Assembly: GCF_905120355.1 (NCBI RefSeq)
Contig: NZ_CAJHOB010000002.1
Span: forward strand, 62,001 to 126,000
From: Azonexus hydrophilus
GTDB taxonomy: Bacteria > Pseudomonadota > Gammaproteobacteria > Burkholderiales > Rhodocyclaceae
Direction: 5' to 3'
Length of the DNA: 64,000 nucleotides
The notes below the pieces were generated by a model. It made no database searches and had not been told where the DNA came from. It saw only the letters and a list, made by a program, of their open reading frames with translations. The number at the start of each line of letters is the position of its first letter. The first letter of the stretch is position 1. A program made the translations under genes and the position numbers. This document shows, piece by piece, positions 59,968 to 64,000 of the stretch.

Positions 59968-61260
59968 TTAAAATAATTCAATTTTGGCCGAGCCGGTATT
60001 GGCTTGGGGCGTTTCCGTCTTGCCTACCTGACCCAGAGCGCGTTGATGGCTGGTTCGTTGTGTTTCCATGACGTACTTGTCGTACAGGTCATCGAGACGG
60101 GCGGTGAGCGGGGTGTACTGGAAATCGGGGTCATCGACCGACTTGATGCGCTGGGCCAGTGTGGCCGCGTGTTCATCGAGCTGGTTGAGCGCATTGGCGA
60201 CGATTTCGATCTGCTGCCGGGTGATGTCCTGGAATTGCACGGCAGCCATGACGTCCATGAACATCCGTGCCAGTTCGTGGCTGGTTTCGCGAACGGTGTT
60301 GAGCACGTTGAGGTCGTGCTCCAGCAGTGCCTGATAGCCGTCTCCCAGTTTGCTCAGCTGGTCGGAAAACTCGGTGAGGGCTGCCTTTTCGGCATCCACG
60401 TTACTGGTTTCGAGCTTGTCCTGGAATTGCTGGCGGATGGAATCGGTCACGTTGTTGATGCCAGCATTGATCTTGCTCACAGCGGTATCGGTTTCCGTCG
60501 AGAGTTTGCGTACTTCGTCCGCCACCACGGCGAAGCCGCGGCCGGCCTCGCCCGCCCGTGCCGCCTCGATGGCGGCATTCAGTGCCAGCAGGTTGGTCTG
60601 TCCGGAAATATCCTTGACCAGTTGCACCAGTGTGCCCAGTCCGCGCGCCTCTTCGACGATCTGGGCGATGCGCTCCTAGTCCTTGCGTGCTTCTTCGATT
60701 CGCTTGCGGATGTAGTTGCCCATCTTGCTGATCAGGGCCTGGTTGTCCTTGATTTCATGTTCCGAGTCGCTCGCCAGCTCGCTGGAAGCGGCCACGGTCT
60801 GGGTGACGAAACTGTCCAGGCGGGTGATGACGTTATCGACTGCTTGCAGGCGTTCAGTGATGTCGAACGCTGCTTTTTCGGTGGCATCGACAATGCCATC
60901 CAGCTGTTTGCGCAAAACGTCGTTGAAGCGTGAGAAATTTTCCAGTTCCCGGGCCACTTCCTCGGCCAGGGCGGTGGCGGCGGCGAATTTGCTGACGGCA
61001 CTGCTCTGCACGTTTTCCAGGCCGTAGGTCATGTCCCGGAACACGGCCAGCGATACCAGACTCAGGGCAATGCCGGTGGTAATGACGATCAGGGTCGAAC
61101 CCACGGCGTCGCCGACAGGGGAGGACAGACCGAGCTGGGGCAGGAGGCTCTCGTGAAACCAGTCGTTGAGCAGATAGACGATGAAAAAACTTCCCCCCGC
61201 AACACTCAGCAAGACCAGGGCGCTGCGTGCGAAGAGGTTGTTGATTTTGAACGGGGACAT
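59968..61260 (-). pseudogene. Chemoreceptor with CheZ-like C-terminus, interrupted by amber codon
   Basis: A single frame of 430 codons runs from ATG 61260, interrupted by TAG at codon 195 (60676-60678). Before the stop: TM1 about 12-31, a periplasmic loop of about 24 residues, TM2 about 55-75, no HAMP, and long helices. After it: the receptor tip [20 protein letters not shown], then a helix with [19 protein letters not shown] (D345 and Q349 match the catalytic Asp and Gln of CheZ) and a C-terminal KIELF. It would be a receptor-phosphatase hybrid. GTG 60627 could re-start the second half, but without a strong ribosome site. Recent mutation or sequence error is the simplest explanation. Confidence 0.85.
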
Positions 61261-61262
61261 GG

Positions 61263-61628
61263 TCAGCGCAGTACCAGCTTGATGGTATTCAGCAATTCGT
61301 CTGCCGTTGCGGGTTTGACGATCCAGCCGGAAGCGCCGGCCGCCTTGGCTTCCATTTTTTTCGATTGCTGCGATTCGGTGGTGAGGAAGAGGATGGGCAT
61401 GAATTTGTAGGCGGGCAGCTTGCGCACCTGCTTGATCAACTCGATGCCATTCATGCCGGGCATGTTGAGGTCGGTAATCAGCAGGTCGACCTTGACGCCG
61501 GCGTTGAATTTTTTCATTGCCTCTTCGCCGCTGGCCGCTTTTTCCGTGGCGTAGCCGGCTTTGCCGAGAATGTTGGAGATGCTGAGCAGAATGGTTGCGG
61601 AATCGTCGACGAGAAAAATGGTTTTCAT
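61263..61628 (-). CDS. cheY: CheY response regulator
   Basis: This 121-residue receiver is the first gene of the operon. It shows D8-D9 in FLVDDSATI, the acceptor D53 in LLITDLNMPGMNG, Thr in LFLTTESQQ and Lys in IVKPATAD. A single-domain CheY is expected to carry the signal to the flagellar motor or another output; no flagellar genes are in the window. It has a good AAGG ribosome site, an upstream sigma-70-like promoter and a 2-bp gap to the next gene. Confidence 0.96.
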   Translation of the reverse strand: MKTIFLVDDSATILLSISNILGKAGYATEKAASGEEAMKKFNAGVKVDLLITDLNMPGMNGIELIKQVRKLPAYKFMPILFLTTESQQSKKMEAKAAGASGWIVKPATADELLNTIKLVLR

Positions 61629-61727
61629 GATGCCTTGGTTTTGTTTTTGCGGATATGTTGCACGATCTTAGCCTAAGCCGGAAGTGAAAGTGTTTCCCCA
61701 GTATTAACAAATGAAGAGGGGGTGACT

Positions 61728-61756
61728 AATTTAGGCAGAAATCACAATTATGACAA
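61728..61756 (-). promoter_or_regulatory. Sigma-70-type promoter of the che operon
   Basis: On the minus strand, TTGTCA (61756-61751, one mismatch to TTGACA) and TAAATT (61733-61728) are separated by exactly 17 nt. This gives a leader of about 90 nt before cheY. The rest of the 61629-61872 gap is AT-richer than the genes and contains no coding frame of note. No sigma-28 or sigma-54 motif was found. Confidence 0.5.
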
Positions 61757-61872
61757 ATGTAGTATCCGGCGGTTTTGTTATGCTGATCGGTTTGACTGGC
61801 CCTGGCCGGTGTTCGTGGCGCGGGGGTGAGGTGCTTTTCTCGTGCGGGTGAAAGCGTGCTCCGTCGGGGCGT

Positions 61873-62712
61873 TCAGAACACCAGGGCCTGGTGCAGGGAT
61901 GTGACTTCTTCGGCGGCTTCCGCGAGTATATCGCTGAGCATCTGGTCGCCAACCAGGCAATCGAGTTGGGCCGGATTGCTGGGTAATTTGTAGGTGCTGT
62001 CGTCCAGGTGCAGGGGGGAGGCGATCGGGGCGATCTGCTCGGCCAGTAACAGGGTATCACCGAGACTGCAGGGCGGCATGGTGAGGTAGCCTTGCCAATA
62101 GAGTGCCATCGCTTCGCGCACGCCCGCCGGTAGATCCAGCGCTGCAAGGAGTGCCGTGCCGACCAGTGATTCCCCTTCTTCGTGCCAGACCGACACATCT
62201 CCCGCCAGGATGCCCGGGTGACGGGGCGCCCTGTTCAACAGGTAAAACCCGGCAACTTCGTGCAATACCCCGGCAAACAGGGCAGCTTCCGGGTCGACGT
62301 GGGTGACGCGGCGGGCGATGACCCGCGCCAGTGCGGCGACCTGAGTGGTGTGTTGCCACAGTTGATCTGCCATCTGCTGAATGTCCAGCGGCAGGGAGGG
62401 ATCGGTCAGGCGTTTGGTGAAGAGCGCCATGCACAGGCTGCGCAAGGTGGCGAAACCGAGCCGGGCGACAGCCGTCGGCAGGTCGTGGATTTCGCGTTGC
62501 TGCGGGTTGTAGGCCAGCGAATTGGCCATGGCAACAACGCGTGCGGCTAGTACGGGTTCGGCGGCGATCAGTTGCGCCGCCTTGCTGGTGTGGCAGCTGG
62601 GGTCGGCCAGTGCGCTACGCAATCCCAGTGCCTGGCGCGCGCCGCTGGAAAATTCCACCGGCCCGCGCGCGATGTCTGTTGCCATTGCCTGAAATATTTG
62701 CAGCTTGTCCAT
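61873..62712 (-). CDS. HDOD-domain protein
   Basis: This 279-residue HDOD protein is similar in size and layout to the one at 18574-19425. It shows VEFSSGARQALGLRSALADP at the N-terminus, VVAMANSLAYNPQQREIHDL and LWQHTTQVAALARVIARR, then LFAGVLHEVAGFYLLN, where the HD pair is replaced by HE. It is predicted to be a non-catalytic signalling protein. It lies between the che operon (its transcription runs towards cheY, 244 bp away) and terC, and a link to chemotaxis or motility is plausible but not shown. Confidence 0.87.
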   Translation of the reverse strand: MDKLQIFQAMATDIARGPVEFSSGARQALGLRSALADPSCHTSKAAQLIAAEPVLAARVVAMANSLAYNPQQREIHDLPTAVARLGFATLRSLCMALFTKRLTDPSLPLDIQQMADQLWQHTTQVAALARVIARRVTHVDPEAALFAGVLHEVAGFYLLNRAPRHPGILAGDVSVWHEEGESLVGTALLAALDLPAGVREAMALYWQGYLTMPPCSLGDTLLLAEQIAPIASPLHLDDSTYKLPSNPAQLDCLVGDQMLSDILAEAAEEVTSLHQALVF

Positions 62713-62787
62713 GCCTGGCCCCCTGTCTCGTGCGCCGGATCATAGCAAGCTGTCCGGAGTTGCGGCAAGGAAGTCGCAGATGCGGTT

Positions 62788-63549
62788 TCAGCCCTGGTGG
62801 GGGGCTTTCTCCGGCACGTAGGCTTCGCGCAGATCCACCGGGTTGCGGGTACCTTTGCGTAGGCGGATGTTGAGCATTTCGACAATGACCGAGAACGCCA
62901 TGGCGAAGTAGATGTAACCCTTCGGTACATGGTGGCCGAAACCATCGGCCAGCAGCACCACGCCAACTACCACCAGGAAGGACAGGGCCAGCATCTTGAT
63001 GGTCGGGTGCTGCGAGACGAATTCGCCGATGGCGCGGGCGAACAGCATCATCAGGCCAACCGAGACGATGACCGCGGCGATCATGACTTCCACCTCGCGC
63101 ACCATGCCGACGGCGGTGATGATCGAATCGAGCGAGAAGATGAGGTCGATCAGGATGATCTGCATGATGACGCCGGCGAAGCTGTTGGCCACCTTGCGCG
63201 AGGCTTCGCCTTCTTCTCCTTCCAGCAGCTGGTGCACCTCCATGGTGCTTTTCCAGACCAGGAACAGGCCGCCACTGATGAGAATGACGTCGCGTCCGGA
63301 GAAGCCAGCCTCGAAAAGGGTGAACAGCGGCTCGGTCATGCCGACGATGTGTGACAGCACCAGCAGCAGGCCGATACGCATGAACATCGCCAGGAACAGC
63401 CCCACCTTGCGGGCGAATTCACGCTGTTCTTTAGGCAGCTTGTCGACGACGATCGAGATGAAGATGATGTTGTCGATCCCCAGCACCAGTTCCAGCGCGG
63501 TCAGGGTGAAGAAAGCGATCCAGATTTCCGGATTGAGGAGGAGGTCCAT
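62788..63549 (-). CDS. TerC-family membrane protein
   Basis: This 253-residue integral membrane protein of the TerC/YgjT-YoaE family has about seven helices. Family residues are EIWIAFFTLTALELVLGIDN near the N-terminus (the GIDN motif) and IILIDLIFSLDSIITAVGMV (the second DS motif); these acidic membrane residues are thought to carry manganese or other cations. It has no CBS or CorC domain, unlike YoaE. Mn2+ export to protect exported metalloproteins is a proposed role of the family. It lies downstream of tyrS on the same strand. Confidence 0.9.
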   Translation of the reverse strand: MDLLLNPEIWIAFFTLTALELVLGIDNIIFISIVVDKLPKEQREFARKVGLFLAMFMRIGLLLVLSHIVGMTEPLFTLFEAGFSGRDVILISGGLFLVWKSTMEVHQLLEGEEGEASRKVANSFAGVIMQIILIDLIFSLDSIITAVGMVREVEVMIAAVIVSVGLMMLFARAIGEFVSQHPTIKMLALSFLVVVGVVLLADGFGHHVPKGYIYFAMAFSVIVEMLNIRLRKGTRNPVDLREAYVPEKAPHQG

Positions 63550-63580
63550 GATGGGCTATGCGAAAAGGGAATAAGAGGGC

Positions 63581-63609
63581 GCTGACGCGACCGGTTGCGG
63601 CGCGTCAGC
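63581..63609 (-). terminator. Candidate terminator after tyrS
   Basis: GCTGACGCG (63581-63589) pairs perfectly with CGCGTCAGC (63601-63609), a 9-bp stem with an 11-nt loop. On the minus strand it is followed by a pyrimidine-rich but not pure T stretch (CCCTCTTATTCCCTTTT). It lies 18 bp after the tyrS stop, so it probably ends that transcript. Confidence 0.5.
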
Positions 63610-63627
63610 CTGCAGAATGCCCCGGCG

Positions 63628-64000
63628 TTACTGCCAGGCCACCAGTGCGTATTGCTTCTTGCCCCGGCGCAGCAGCGTATAGCGGTCGTAGAGTCGTTCT
63701 GCGCTAGCGATGCGGTGTTCCAGCGCGTCGACCTTGTGGCCGTTGATGCTGACGCTGCCGCCCTGGATGAAGGTGCGGGCTTCGGATTTCGATTTGGCCA
63801 GGCCGGTTGCCGCCAGGATGTCGATCAGGCCATCCGTGCTGCGTTCCAGCGCCACGCAGGGCAGGCCATCCTGCGCCAGTTGCGCCAGGTCGTTTTCGGT
63901 GAGGCTGGCCAGATCGCCGGAAAACAGGCTGTCGGTGATCCGGCGTGCCGCCAGCAGGGCTGACTCGCCATGCACCAGGCGGGTGGCTTCGTCGGCCAGG
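63628..64000 (-). CDS. tyrS: Tyrosyl-tRNA synthetase, C-terminal part (partial)
   Basis: These are the last ~123 residues of TyrS; the catalytic part is off the right edge. The visible part begins LADEATRLVHGESALLAARR, typical of the class I TyrS connector, and ends with an S4 RNA-binding domain (about 60 residues: ATGLAKSKSEARTFIQGGSV, SINGHKVD, YTLLRRGKKQYALV). The S4 domain contacts the tRNA-Tyr anticodon arm. The call is supported by this C-terminal layout alone. Confidence 0.93.
   Translation of the reverse strand, partial: LADEATRLVHGESALLAARRITDSLFSGDLASLTENDLAQLAQDGLPCVALERSTDGLIDILAATGLAKSKSEARTFIQGGSVSINGHKVDALEHRIASAERLYDRYTLLRRGKKQYALVAWQ

Noticed and set aside
60676-60678. Pyrrolysine or programmed readthrough at the amber codon
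   Set aside because: No pyl genes are in the window, the system is not expected in this lineage and no stem-loop typical of programmed readthrough was seen; mutation or error is simpler.

Overview
The window is GC-rich, tightly packed bacterial chromosome with about 63 protein genes. It has no rRNA or tRNA genes, no CRISPR array, no complete insertion sequence and no prophage. Gene content and order suggest a betaproteobacterium, probably a member of the Rhodocyclales. The main markers are a pilGHIJ-chpA cluster beside thiD-thiE-hemL, the yicC-ribB-ribH-nusB-thiL-pgpA string, a DUF3422 protein, a class I PPK2 and a lipopolysaccharide heptose branch. The assignment is inferred from protein families and layout. 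No 16S sequence is present.

Layout. 1-4650 (minus): type IV pilus chemosensory operon pilG-pilH-pilI-pilJ-chpA, cut at the left edge. 4.9-8.0 kb (plus): thiamine and tetrapyrrole genes thiD-thiE-hemL plus a small SugE-type exporter, with overlapping start and stop codons. 8.0-16.75 kb (minus): a nine-gene run hemW-ykgJ-uppP-yqiA-RNase II-tonB-aroE-mtgA-mgtE, mostly envelope and cell-wall functions. 16.8-21.4 kb (plus): MFS transporter, ssb, HDOD protein, kup. 21.4-24.2 kb (minus): yraN, gmhA-like SIS protein, BON lipoprotein, rfaE2 and a small membrane protein. 24.2-26.2 kb (plus): rsmI and ppk2. 26.2-31.7 kb (minus): thioesterase, PAS-GGDEF protein, DUF4124/glutaredoxin-like protein, prlC, purC. 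31.7-32.9 kb (plus): a chemoreceptor fragment. 33-41.5 kb: DUF3422, an AddA/RecB-type helicase-nuclease, an HTH+Sel1 protein, dgkA and uvrA. 41.6-43.2 kb: a frameshifted chemoreceptor, followed by a repeat-like spacer. 43.5-46.7 kb (minus): rdgB, rph, PP2C phosphatase, Ser/Thr kinase. 46.8-51.3 kb (plus): yicC and the riboflavin/nusB/thiL/pgpA string. 51.3-61.7 kb (minus): a membrane protein and a complete chemotaxis operon cheY-MCP-STAS-cheA-MCP-cheW-cheD-cheR-cheB. 61.9-64 kb (minus): HDOD protein, TerC-family protein and the end of tyrS.

The most interesting region is the 52-61.7 kb chemotaxis operon. It has no separate cheZ. The first chemoreceptor gene encodes a membrane protein with almost no periplasmic part, a standard chemoreceptor tip and a C-terminal stretch that closely matches the catalytic segment of the CheY phosphatase CheZ (FQDITRQ). 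In this sequence an in-frame amber codon splits the gene. That protein and CheD, which are otherwise unrelated, both end in KIELF, written with different codons. The operon therefore looks like a receptor-phosphatase fusion system with a shared C-terminal docking tag.

Three of the four chemoreceptor genes outside the pil operon are damaged: one by the amber codon, one by an exact 11-bp tandem duplication that shifts the HAMP frame, and one by loss of its 5' third next to purC. This could be real decay or selection, or base-level sequence error. Raw reads would tell.
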